Shown here: in pieces, positions 20,122 to 30,299 of the stretch
How the letters are laid out: each line of letters begins with the position of its first letter
Position numbering within the stretch: the stretch's first letter is position 1
NCBI GenBank assembly: GCA_037178625.1
Contig: CM074128.1
Coordinates: 4,774,001-4,838,000, forward strand
DNA length: 64,000 nucleotides
Source of the DNA: Skeletonema tropicum
Lineage: Eukaryota > Bacillariophyta > Thalassiosirophyceae > Thalassiosirales > Thalassiosiraceae
Direction: 5' to 3'
Program-made: the position numbers and the translations under genes
Notes under the pieces: model-generated
The model's database searches: none
Seen by the model: only the letters and a program-made list of their open reading frames with translations
What the model was told of the DNA's origin: nothing

Positions 20122-21932
20122 GATGTTGTAATGTCTATGTCACGTTAATTATGAAGAGTACATAGAATCACAGCCACGCCGACGACAATGACTTGCGTTT
20201 ATTGCGAGGTTTTGCGTTGCTTGGCGTGTGTTGTGTGAGCAGCTGGTTGCGGGAGGTTGCGTGTGCGAAGGCGGCGCGAGCAAAGTGCAAATTCACAAGA
20301 TTCGTGAGACGTGGACGTGAGACTGACGGAGTGGGTCGTGGTAGGGCTGTCGATAGGGTATGTGTTAGGAGATTTCGAAATCGTCCTTTTGAACGATTGT
20401 GAGTTACTCCAGTCCCCACTAGTGCCATCTGTACAGTGAATTAACGAGTAAAGGGGTCCATCGTGGCAACTATAGTGTTGGGTGATGACTTGGACTGTGG
20501 GTCTGTGTGTACTCCATAACCCATAACAGATGGAGAGGGCTTCGATTCCAGCTGAGCCTGAGCCGTGTGTGCCGAGTTTGCAAAGCAAAATTCTCTGCCT
20601 AAGAGTTGGGTGTAGTAGGTGGATGGACATATGGGCTACTGTATGAGCCGCCGTAGTTGTTGCTTGCTTGTTTTGACTTATGGATACTCATTGAAGAGAT
20701 GAACTTTCCTACTACTCTCGAACTCGAAGTTTTCGATTGTGCTCATTGTAGAAGGCACACAATCATAAATGAACGGCAATGACTTGTGCTGCGTAACAAA
20801 AAATAGATGATCTTGTTTATTCAGTGACACTCTTATCAATTTCAATTATCATCGAAGCCATGCTTCAATTCGATTCCATTTTTTTGATGCTTGTACGATA
20901 GTATAGATCATTCGAAGCATTCACTCACTTACATGAAATTCAGCGCTGGAAGATACAGATACAGGCTGCGGCAGTAAACAAGCCAAAGATATCTTCTGTG
21001 CATGGAAATATTGTCGAATCTGAACACAAAAGATATTCTCTGCTATGGTAACTCGATATTGCATCGATTCGGAAATGCCGATGATATAGGAAAGTATCCT
21101 TGTTCAGTAGAGGAGATGAAAGTGTATCAGAAGGTGTAGGTGTTATGCGTTGAGAGGTAAAAGTAAAAGGATACTGTGTGTACTGATCAATTGCAAAATA
21201 ATGCCGTAAACAGGAGTGTGTTTCAACCTTGGCGCAAAGAAGAAGAAGCTATGCACCATGATGGATAGGACGCTGTACGTGAGTGCAAAGTCCGGAAGCG
21301 GAAGTTCAGGTTCAGGGAGACGCGATGCGGATGCGATTCATCCAAAGCCAAAGTAAGCATGTGCATGTGCAACACATGGGTTGCAAAGTTGAACCTATCA
21401 TATGCATCAGAGAAGGAGCCCGAGCAATGCCAACAGAGGAGGAGTGTGTACGAGGCTATACAGATTGTACGACTCAGCTTGCTTGACAGGATGCCACGGC
21501 CGACGGATTGAGAACATTGTGAGAATCTTTGTGGCTATTTCGACATTTTCCTTCCTCGTTTACAGATAACTTCAGCGGAAGGTTCATGCATTTCCTCAAA
21601 TTCAAACCAAACCCAACGGCCAAAATTCATCATTCGACATGGCAAAACACGCCGCTATGTATTGGCCCTGTGACACGGTGAATAGTCCACTTATCGCGGA
21701 ATAGGCAGAGATTGGAATCGTCAGACGACAATTCAGTGCGTTTGATAAAGAAAAATATTATAATCGAGAGGCTAATAGAGAGTGACGTGCAATAGCTTTT
21801 AAATTGCGGACGTGACATCACCATCTTACAGCATTTTTATGGAATCGATATCGACGGATAACACGTACAATAGTGGTTAGAGTAATCAAGTTCAAATACA
21901 ATACAATACAAATCAAAGAGGAAAGCAATACC
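20122..21932. other. 1.8-kb divergent intergenic region, no gene recognised
   Basis: Between the TLC gene and the Tudor-knot gene. Open frames at 20193-20402 (TTG start) and 21283-21486 show no signal peptide, domain or coding bias that I trust. The region may contain a short RNA or an unrecognised gene. Confidence 0.35.
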
Positions 21933-22746
21933 ATGGGTGCATCAGTAAGCTCCAATTTCAATTTTACATTCGGCACGACCAATGGAGAAACTCCTCCATC
22001 GTCGTCGAGCAGCAGCACGCCATCGGCAGTACCAACTACCACAGTAGCACCAACTGCCACAGCCACCAAGCCGCCGCCGTCACAGTCATCAGCAGCAGCA
22101 TCACTACCACTCAAAACACCCTCCCGTCGTTCCCGCCGCGTCACCAAATCCGACCCAGCCGTCGTAAACTTCACCTCCAACCCGACCCTCCCCACCCCAC
22201 AACTCAAACACACACCCCTCAGTGCCAACTCCCGCACGGCCCTCACGGACAAATTAACCCCCGCACGCAAATCCTCACGATTTACCAAATTCAAATTACC
22301 CAAAGTGGCCGGGGCACCGAAATACAGTGCCAAATTGAGTTATGAGGTGGATGAAATGGTGTATTGTTGGGATAAGAAGTTGTTGTATGAGGCACGGGTG
22401 GAACGGAGGGAGGGGAATAAGTACAAGGTGCATTTTGTGGGGTTTAAGAAGGGACATGATAAGTGGTATACGACTGATGATATGATGGGGAAGGAGTGAG
22501 TATCGATTGTGTGTTCTTTGTTTTGTTGTTGTGCGTGATGTATGTCATGTGTACTTCATTTCTTTGTGTCGGTTTGCGTCATTCAATGCGCTTTCTTCAC
22601 GTCAACGATCATCTACGTCTAATGTTTTCTTTTCAATTCTCACTTGTCCATGCTTTCAACTCCACAGTCCAAAGAGCAATCGATACTTTCGTGAAATGTG
22701 GCAAAGGGTCCAAGATGACGAATTAGGAAGAAACCGAAGAAAATAA
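21933..22746 (+). CDS. Tudor-knot/MRG15-type chromo domain protein
   Basis: Two exons, 21933-22495 and 22668-22746 (donor GTGAGT, acceptor CCACAG, phase 2), 213 aa. The ATG at 21933 replaces a GTG 60 bp upstream. The first ~110 residues are Ser/Thr/Pro-rich and basic (SRRSRRVTK), suited to a nuclear protein. The domain at ~138-187 reads YEVDEMVYCWDKKLLYEARV, EGNKYKVHFVGFKKGHDKWY; it matches the Tudor-knot/chromo barrel of MRG15 and MYST acetyltransferases (V-C-Y..LYEAKV...Y-VHY-GW-K-WDEW). Exon 2 adds SNRYFREMWQRVQDDELG. No MRG or acetyltransferase domain follows, so this is a stand-alone chromo barrel protein. Binding to methylated histone tails is inferred. The CDS is GC-richer in its 5' part than in its 3' part. 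Confidence 0.7.
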
Positions 22747-23289
22747 TCATTCTACCATCTTCACACATACAGAGAAAAAGAGGAAGAAATCATCCCCGCT
22801 ACGAACATTTTATAATGAGAGAGGCAACTGCACATTTGCAACTGCTGTTGGCTTGTGTGTGTGGTTCGTGCTATTTTCATTATTTCACATTATGCATAGT
22901 TCATTATGTGTCCATATATATAAGAGTTAAAGTTGTGTCAAGAAACCATGAAAAAAAGAACGAGACTTTGCATTGAAATGAAGTGGATGAGGACAGTGCC
23001 AACATCATCATGTCGTCCAACAGTTTTGATGTTTGGTGCTGTGACTTCCAAACTTACACTTAAAAAAATAACATCTTCTTTTTACTATGCAACTTAGGTG
23101 TGGTTTTCGAGGCACATCTTTCAAGTAGTTGGTAGATAAGTACAGTGGTGTGCCTCTCTCTCTATCTCTCTCCTGACTTTCGTTTTTAGTATGGAGTGAT
23201 AAAGATCTCTCATTCATTGCGAAACGTCAACTTTGGTGTGTGTTCTTGTGTTTCTCTATCATCTACATATCACTAAAACAAACAATATC
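22747..23289. other. Convergent 3' flanks, no gene recognised
   Basis: 543 bp between the Tudor-knot gene and the protease gene ends. It contains a short CT-rich run (23153-23173). Confidence 0.4.
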
Positions 23290-26200
23290 TTACGGCAGCA
23301 AAGTCAATGGTTCAACTTCCACCATCATACCCTCCTCCTTCAACTTCTCAAGGAGTTCCTCCGCCTTCTTCTTGGACGCCCGTTCGGCACGTTTGCGATC
23401 TCCCACTTCCGAGACGTAGAATTCGTCCACGACTCCAGCACCAAAGGAGTAGGCGGATCTCATGGCGTTTTCGGCACGTAATTCGTCTAATCCGGCGGCT
23501 CGTCGGAGGATTTTGGTTGCCTCGGCCTTACTGGTAGAGTATCCGTAGAGCATGACGCGATATCCTGCCACACCTTCTGCTGGTACTCCATCATCATCGT
23601 CCTCTGAAGAAGTAGACGATGACGAAGAGCTAGTCTCCTCCGATTTTCGTGCCTCCTTCTTGCGTTTCTTCCGTCTCTCACTACGAGTATCATCCTTCCC
23701 CGAAGCCCTCTTGGCATCTGCCTCACGTTGATCTTCCAACTTTTCCAAGAATGATTCACATTCTATAGATGACACGGCATAATTCCCCAATGCTCGTAAG
23801 TCGGGACGGACAAGTGCATTCACACCCAGAACGACCCCTTCACTATTGACGAGTGGTCCTCCGGACATACCCCCCGCCATGGCGGCATCGGTAATAACAA
23901 ACGATGTCCTTTCAAACGGTCTCGATTTGGATATTTCCGATGGTTCTTCACCTGTAGGAGCATCCATATAGTTGATGCCCTTGGTGGTGGCGGATAAGAT
24001 ACCAGAGGTCATTGTTGGACCTTCAAGTCCCATGGGATATCCGAATGCGTAGAGTGGACTTCCAATTTGATCGGACGTTAGTGGGGATGAGGAGGAAGAT
24101 TTTGTATCAGTCAGTACATCTTCACTACTCAACTCCAAGGGAAGGGGGAAAGGATCCTCATCATTGTCATCAATTGAACATTCCACAGAGAGGAGTGCCA
24201 GATCACTATTCAACTTTCTTCCCACGACAGTAGCTGCATATTGTATCGATGGGTCACTCGGAAAAGTCACAGAAACCTTCCACCCGGGAGGAGCGACATG
24301 TGCCGATGTCAAAATGAAGCATCGATCCACCTCCTCGATATCCGTATCATCAGCTGCATCATCGAATTCCACGACAAATCCCGAACCCTGAGAATTTTCA
24401 TTGCGTTTTCCTGTGGAAGTTACCAAAACTACCGAAGGGCGGACACTTCGTGCTGTTTGGACTGTTGATGGAGCGGATGAAGAAGTTTCCGCAACGTCTG
24501 GTTTTGCACGAGTTTCGATAATGGGTTCGGGTGGAGGTGCACCCACAGTGAGAGGAGGTGACCTTTCCGTTGCTTGTGGCCCGTAGGTGGAAGAGAGGGG
24601 GACATATTGAGAGGCTGTCGACGTGGGGGGTCGTTGTTGTTGATTCATCATGGGTCCCATTGACTCACCTGGGAGCTGCTGACTGTTGTTGTTGGTATTC
24701 CTGCTGTTCATTGAGCTGATCACCTCGGCATCATAAGATTGTGTAGTCCGAGCAGCCATATCTTTCAATGACATCCTACCTACAGGTTGGTCCCTCCCAA
24801 AACCACCTGGACCACCTGGTCCCCAGCCGCCAGGGCCTCCCATACTCGGACCTCTGCCACCCATATCACCTCTCATTGGTCCTCTTCCGTCCATTTCACC
24901 ACCCATTCCATCGGGACCCATTGGACCACCAGGACCTCGGCGTGGACCTCCCCGACCACCTCCTCTACCATTACGTCGCATGTCTGGCCCCCATCGTCCT
25001 TCCATCATTCGATCACCTGGACCTCCCATCATACCCGGTCTACCCATACCAGGGGGTAAGAATGGTCCTTCAAATTCGTCATATATTGGGTACATGGACA
25101 TTCTTAATGCCATGGAGTTGCTTTCAGACTTTCTTCCAATGCTGAAAAATAGCGGATGAAAATAAAAAGGTGTGAGAGACACGGTTGGAGGAATATTATA
25201 ATCAATCACATTCCCAATCATTTTAGCACACAAGAAGAGATGAATTGTTCCGGACAGTATTTCTAATACTGCCAAATCCATATTATTCAACAGGAGTAAG
25301 TCAGAAAATTTCCCTTTGTAGTTTTCATCGTCATTACAATTCATCTTCATCTTTTGTGTGTGTGTGTGTACATATTTATTGAGTGTGGGGGTCTAGTAAA
25401 TAATAGAGCGAAGCACAAATGATCAAAGTTTGTCTCCCCTACTAATGTTTACCATGCTCCCCCACTCCTCAAGAGAGCAACTCTGTGAACATCATTTTCC
25501 CTTATCCATTTCTCTCTAATTCAAAAATGTCATGATGGAAACTTGTTCTCTTCCTTCCTTCATTGATTGATTCGTTCATCCACTAGCTGTTGTGTAAGAC
25601 TTACCGCATCAAACTATTTCCATTGATCCCCTTGTAACCTGCAGTCCTTGCCTCCATCCACTTTTTCTTCATGTGGACACCAGCTGAAAGTCCTCCATCC
25701 AGCTGTGGTGCTATAGCCAACAATCCCCTCCCAGGACCATTCATCCTCCCATACCCACCAAACGCATCCCCACTCCCACCCCTATATCCACCCTGATACT
25801 CCGCCGCACCCATCGCCCTCCCCCCTCTCTTTCCACCACTACCACCACCATATCCATAATCGGGATAATATCCACCAAAATAATCCCGATCATACCCCGG
25901 TCCATAATACATCCTATGCTCCTCCTCTCGGATTGGTTCATAATTCGCCTCATGGTCATAACTCTGACTCCAAATTGGATCATAATACGGATTGGTCGGA
26001 TTGGTATACACCTTGCTCGACCTGTAGCTATCCCCCACGCCAGGATAGGTGACGGAATTCCAATACCCCCGATTGACACGATAGGTACGTGGATCATCGT
26101 AGCCATTGTAATTCGACCCGGAATCAAAATTGGCAGCGGGATTATCCCGACGGGTCGATTGTGCCCATCCGGGATCGTAGTACGGGTTGGTTTCCGCATC

Positions 26201-26509
26201 ACGGTAGGATCCACCGAAGAGGTCGGGGGTTGTGGAGGTGGTGTACCCCTGATTTTTGCGCCAGTTGGAGGATTGGGCGCCGGAGTGATCGCTGTACGGA
26301 CCACGGGGGGAGGAGTAGTCGGCGTAGTCTCGGAGCATGTTGTTGAGACTTGTGGTGGTGGTACTGCTGCTGTGAGTGTGGGTAGTGGTGGTGGTTAATG
26401 ATGACAATGGAAAGGCCATTGTGGTGACATGATGTGATGTGGATGATGTGCTCCCATAGAGAGCTAGGCCGAGGACTAGCATGGCGGCTTTGTTGGATAC
26501 AACCGCCAT
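23290..26509 (-). CDS. Deg/trypsin-like protease with ClpS-like C-terminal domain and Gly/Tyr-rich N-terminal exon
   Basis: Two long open frames (25601-26509 and 23290-25350) join in frame. Exon 1 (26509-25605) ends ATG CG|GTAAGT exactly where its frame would stop; exon 2 starts at 25141 after TTTTTCAG; both are phase 2, giving 918 aa. The N-terminus has a hydrophobic stretch and TTMAFPLSS, a possible plastid presequence, then SLNNMLRDYADY and Tyr/Gly/Asn-rich sequence to ~300. Residues ~330-420 are Gly/Met/Pro/Arg-rich. The protease domain has QGSGFVV, LTSAHV (His583), NSDLALL (Asp615) and AAMAGGMSGGPLVN (Ser728; usual GNSGGP). After a Lys/Ser/Asp linker, ~829-914 resembles ClpS (YRVMLYGY..., AENAMRSAYSFGAGVV, KKAEELLEKLKEEGMMVEVEP). 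The intron (25142-25604) is long for this window. Confidence 0.72.
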
Positions 26510-27116
26510 TGTTAATTAATAATGATGGTTGAATATAATGTGATATTGTAATAGCGTTGTCTTTGCTTTTAGTTAGGTATCTTGCGTCTTGGCTCCTCCA
26601 CTACTTATGCCGAGATCCATCGACATGGTTCAAGCAGATTCGACGCGATGTGGTTGATGTTTGATGTTGAAGCGCATGTCGTTCGTAGGAGTATTTGGTA
26701 TGACATATGATGTGCGTCATTAAAGGTGCTACGGCACCATGTCAATTCAAGAGCAAGATACTTATCAACGAGATTTGATACCTTTTACGGTATGAGCAAG
26801 CTTCAGCAGCTGTGAATTGCATGCGATACAATGTACAAGAAGCAACATGCACAAAGGAATGCATAAGATACATCCTACTCAAACAACTTCTTCATTGCAT
26901 TGAATGTGTCTCAGCAACCCTTATTGGAACTTGAGTTCTTGCTGTTGCAGCTTCATACTGACATTGCGATCACGCTAGCCTCTCGTCATTGTACGACAAG
27001 TCTTCATTTTGAAGAGTAGCGAAGATACACATATATTATTGAGATAAAGATGATGCAAAGGCAGTGCAGTTAACTATACATTCAAATCTTATACGCTAAT
27101 GCTGAACGCATCTCTT
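26510..27116. other. Intergenic, no gene recognised
   Basis: Contains the promoter of the protease gene and the 3' flank of the HA-repeat gene. No coding or repeat structure was recognised. Confidence 0.4.
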
Positions 27117-28265
27117 CTACACCTCCAAACCATCCAGATCGTCCTCATTGTAATTGATCCTAACAGCAGCTGTGGACCGCTTTTTCCTCGCTGGACTTAA
27201 TATTGCTCCTCCACCATCCTCTTCCTTCTTCTTTCGCTTCTTATTTTGCTTGGGTGTTGATCGACCATCCACCATGTCCTCGGGTCGTTCTGGGAACAAT
27301 CCCATCCGGTGCATCAATTCCGCTCGTTCTGCAGGCATATCGTACAATTTGAAGGCTCTTTTCTGATTTTCAATCCACCTCCCAAGACGTGACTTTGGAG
27401 CAACATTATAGTTACCATGCTTTCTCTTGTACGCAATGAGTTCTTGCCGTGTCTTTTCCCACGTTGCATCAGCTGCCTTTCGAATCGCTTCTTCACGCCG
27501 TTCATAGACGTGATCTATATCAATTTCATTTAGCAGTGTGGCTCGCTTTTCACTCAACTTTCCCAGCTTATTTGCCCTCCGTTGATTTTCTAACCATCGT
27601 CCCAACTTGGACTTTGGATGGAATGAAAAACTACCATTATGTTCCATCTTGTTGGCAATCAAAGCTTGACGATTCTCCTCCCAAATTTCATCCAGCCGTT
27701 TCTTCCCCGCTGCCTTCTTTTGTGGACTCTTCTTGCCCTTTTCATCAAAGAATCCAATGTCTTGTAGCAATTGTTGACGTTCCTGATTCATCTCTCCCCG
27801 TCTGTGACACTGTCTCTGATTTTCAGCCCATCGTGACAACCTTTTATCCGTTTGTTGTGATACGAAAAAGGTACCGTGCTTTTCCTTATAGGCAATCAGT
27901 GCCTGTCGATTCTCCTCCCATAGTTTTGGCATTACCACAGGACTCCTTTGTGGCTTTTTCTCGTCAAAGAATCCAATCTCTTGGAGCAACCTTTGACGGT
28001 TCTCATTCATCTCCCCCCGCCTGTAGAATTGTCTCTGATTATCGGCCCACCGTGCCAACTTTTTATTAGCCTCCATTGAAACAAAATATGTGTTGTGGTT
28101 CTTTTTGTATTCGATCAATTCTTGGCGGTGATTCTCCCACTTATCATTCAACTCCTTTTGGTTGGCTTCTGCCTTGGTGAAAGTTGAAGTATCATTTTCA
28201 AGAAGTGTATCGTCAGCGAGGCTTTCCGCGGCGGCAGCAGCTGATGACGAGATTGCTGATCCCAT
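27117..28265 (-). CDS. Helicase-associated (HA) domain repeat protein, four repeats
   Basis: 382 aa, single exon. Four repeats of ~65 residues at about 37-100, 110-175, 190-250 and 265-325 each read W-E-x-x-R-Q-x-L-I-x-x-K...LxRWxxNQRxxxRxGxMxxxRxxLLxxIGF. This is the HA domain (PF03457), strongly expanded in diatoms and usually found without a helicase. The fold is helical and thought to bind nucleic acid. The C-terminus is very basic (KQNKKRKKKEE, PARKKRS), a probable nuclear localisation signal, followed by an acidic end. The first two repeats share VSMEANKK/VSQQTDKR, the last two HPKSK/APKSR, so the array probably grew by pairwise duplication. Its role is unknown; DNA binding is inferred. 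Confidence 0.85.
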   Translation of the reverse strand: MGSAISSSAAAAAESLADDTLLENDTSTFTKAEANQKELNDKWENHRQELIEYKKNHNTYFVSMEANKKLARWADNQRQFYRRGEMNENRQRLLQEIGFFDEKKPQRSPVVMPKLWEENRQALIAYKEKHGTFFVSQQTDKRLSRWAENQRQCHRRGEMNQERQQLLQDIGFFDEKGKKSPQKKAAGKKRLDEIWEENRQALIANKMEHNGSFSFHPKSKLGRWLENQRRANKLGKLSEKRATLLNEIDIDHVYERREEAIRKAADATWEKTRQELIAYKRKHGNYNVAPKSRLGRWIENQKRAFKLYDMPAERAELMHRMGLFPERPEDMVDGRSTPKQNKKRKKKEEDGGGAILSPARKKRSTAAVRINYNEDDLDGLEV

Positions 28266-29021
28266 TATCTTATAATCATTAATCTATGCCTCTGACGGAG
28301 CCCACTGAAATGAATCAAGCTGGCGTGGATATTGAAGGTGTCAATCAGCGAAGTGCATGCAAGATGCAAGCAACATGAAATAATAATGTGAGTGACGAAA
28401 AGCGAAAAGCAAGAGAAAGCAAGGCAGAGAAAGGTAGGGCAAGCTGTCAGATTCCTAGTAGGCGGTGGAGAAAGGCTAGAGTAGATTAGTTGGATTCCAA
28501 AACATCTTTATAGATTTGTACGGACCCGGAACTGATTTGTTATCGGAGTAAATAATTCTGGCATCATTGATTGTGACGAATGATTGTTTCGGTTGTGAGA
28601 TCAAGTTCCAATTTGCCTTGTCTAATGGGACTGGTACGCAAATACGTTGTCATCTCCATATCAAACCTTTTCTTCAGCTTTCGTCAAACCATGCACACAT
28701 AACTCAAATACAAAGAATATCTGATTGCTTATACTGTTGATTACAACGACGACTACAACTTCAATTCCTCCACTGGTGCATTCAAGTTCTCTAGCTCAGA
28801 AAGTATTCGGGAGTAATAGGTACGTGCCACGCTATGAACTAACTATCGTTTCGTCTTTTTTTGTTAGCGTATTGGCAGATGCATCTATGCACTTGAAACC
28901 TTCCTTCATGAGAAATTCATATTCTTGTGAAGTACAATCAGTGATCCTGGCCAAGCAAAGACAAGCTTCTGCGCACATTGTGGACCAAGCAAAACAATGG
29001 TGTGTCAGACATGTTGTAACC
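28266..29021. other. Intergenic, no gene recognised
   Basis: About 750 bp between the HA-repeat gene and the TPR relic. A 113-codon frame at 28725-29066 opens with TTG, is Thr-rich by sequence simplicity and overlaps the relic on the other strand; not called. Confidence 0.4.
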
Positions 29022-29511
29022 TCAAACCAATCTGGTTCCTTTATTCAGCACATAGGCGAAGTCTGAGTTCAAGTCAGCGTTTGCCTCACCATCCGTGCTG
29101 CGGCACTTGAGAATGATCATTACTGGCATGCACATTTCTATCACAGGATGCAACTTACTCCCAGCCAATGCGGCTGGATCGGCAACGTGATATCTGAGAA
29201 GCTCAAGGGCATTTTGAGCAGTGCTTGTCTGTCCCTGATTCGCCAATGTAAGGCAGATGGGAGCCAATATTGTACTTTTAGTGATGATTTCTGTCGCGTC
29301 TATGTCAGGCAACATTGTGCAGATAACTTGATTGAATAATCTAAGTGATTCATCATTGTGGCCGTAGCAATACAGCCAAAAAGTACTCACAGCAATGATC
29401 GGAAACATATTCTTTCATGAGTACCCTCAAGTGGAGCTGAGGATCATACATTGATTTGATTTTGTCGATGACTGAAAGAGCGTCTTCATATTTACCTTGT
29501 CGTCTCATATC
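29022..29511 (-). pseudogene. Frameshifted TPR-like gene relic
   Basis: From 29511 downward, after a TTTTGTCAG acceptor-like site, the minus strand reads DMRRQGKYEDALSVIDKIK, then MYDPQLHLRVLMKEYVSDHC. Near 29400 this frame runs into a stop and the neighbouring frame continues the same kind of sequence: WLYCYGHNDESLRLFNQVIC, ICLTLANQGQTSTAQNALEL, then HPVIEMCMPVMIILKC. Both halves look like one alpha-helical TPR-type protein cut by a frameshift, with no start and no end. It lies just downstream of the large STAND-ATPase gene, whose family has TPR-like tails, so it may be a fragment of a paralogue. Confidence 0.5.
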
Positions 29512-29539
29512 CTGACAAAATACACAGTGCGACTCCTAA

Positions 29540-29920
29540 AGGTGCCGCTGGTACTGCCATCGTAGCGTAGCGGAACTTATGGTAACGGCGATAATTACTG
29601 GTAGTTATGGTAGGTGATCACAACCTCCCCCTCAAGCTGGTGTTACCCTCGAAGGATAAGTGTCACAACAGATTGCATTGCGTAAGCTCCCCTCAAACAG
29701 ATACCCGTTTTTAGAGAAAATAAAAATTGCTGCGGTCCTCGACGCATCCACAGTAGTAAAAATCAAAATTGTAGTGGTTTCTCTGCAATCCACTTGAGCC
29801 TCCGTGGTTCCAGTAACTTCGACTGTACTCCACGTAATCCAATCCAAAAATCATCTTCCTCGCGAAGTAGGTAGTGTCTCCCCTGAGAATCAAGTCATTG
29901 CTTGGGAATGGGAAGTAGAT
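29540..29920 (-). mobile_element. Possible LTR-retroelement relic with polypurine tract
   Basis: On the minus strand the sequence CTTGAGGGGGAGGTTGTGAT (around 29638-29618) looks like a polypurine tract followed by a TG terminus, as at the 3' LTR border of Ty1/copia elements. No intact gag or pol sequence is present. The adjacent tandem repeats (29925-30236) may derive from the same insertion. Tentative. Confidence 0.3.
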
Positions 29921-29924
29921 ATAT

Positions 29925-30236
29925 CTACCGTGACGACCAAAATTATTTGATGCGAAGATGAAAGATAAGGTGTGGTCTGCCCATAATTTGAGGGGACCAC
30001 CAGCCGGCTACCCGACAACAATGACGGTACAACTAACCGCGCATAGCAGTAACCGACTTCTCGTCATACCGTGACGACCAAAATTATTTGATGCGAAGAT
30101 GGAAGATAAGTGAGACACCACTCCCCCCGGCCTTGAGAGGGTGGTCTGCCCATAATTTGAAGGGACCACCAGCCGGCTACCCGAAAACAACGACGGCACA
30201 ACCAACCTCGCATAGCAGTAACCGACTTCTCGCCAA
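29925..30236. repeat. Two-copy tandem repeat (about 140 and 170 bp)
   Basis: Copy 1 starts at ~29927 and copy 2 at ~30068, both with TACCGTGACGACCAAAATTA. They share GGTCTGCCCATAATTTGA, ACCACCAGCCGGCTACCCG and the end GCAGTAACCGACTTCTCG. Copy 2 has an insert of ~31 bp (CACCACTCCCCCCGGCC...). The similarity suggests a recent duplication. Confidence 0.8.
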
Positions 30237-30299
30237 TCCTAGGCATGCACAATCTTCACGAGAGGATTGATCTTCCAACAATCTCTCATTTCTCCGTTC

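Noticed and set aside
20193..20402. Arg/Val-rich frame ending near a GTGAGT site
   Set aside because: TTG start, no ATG in frame, no partner exon found.
28725..29066. 113-codon frame with Thr run
   Set aside because: TTG start and overlap with the TPR relic on the other strand, which has better protein character.
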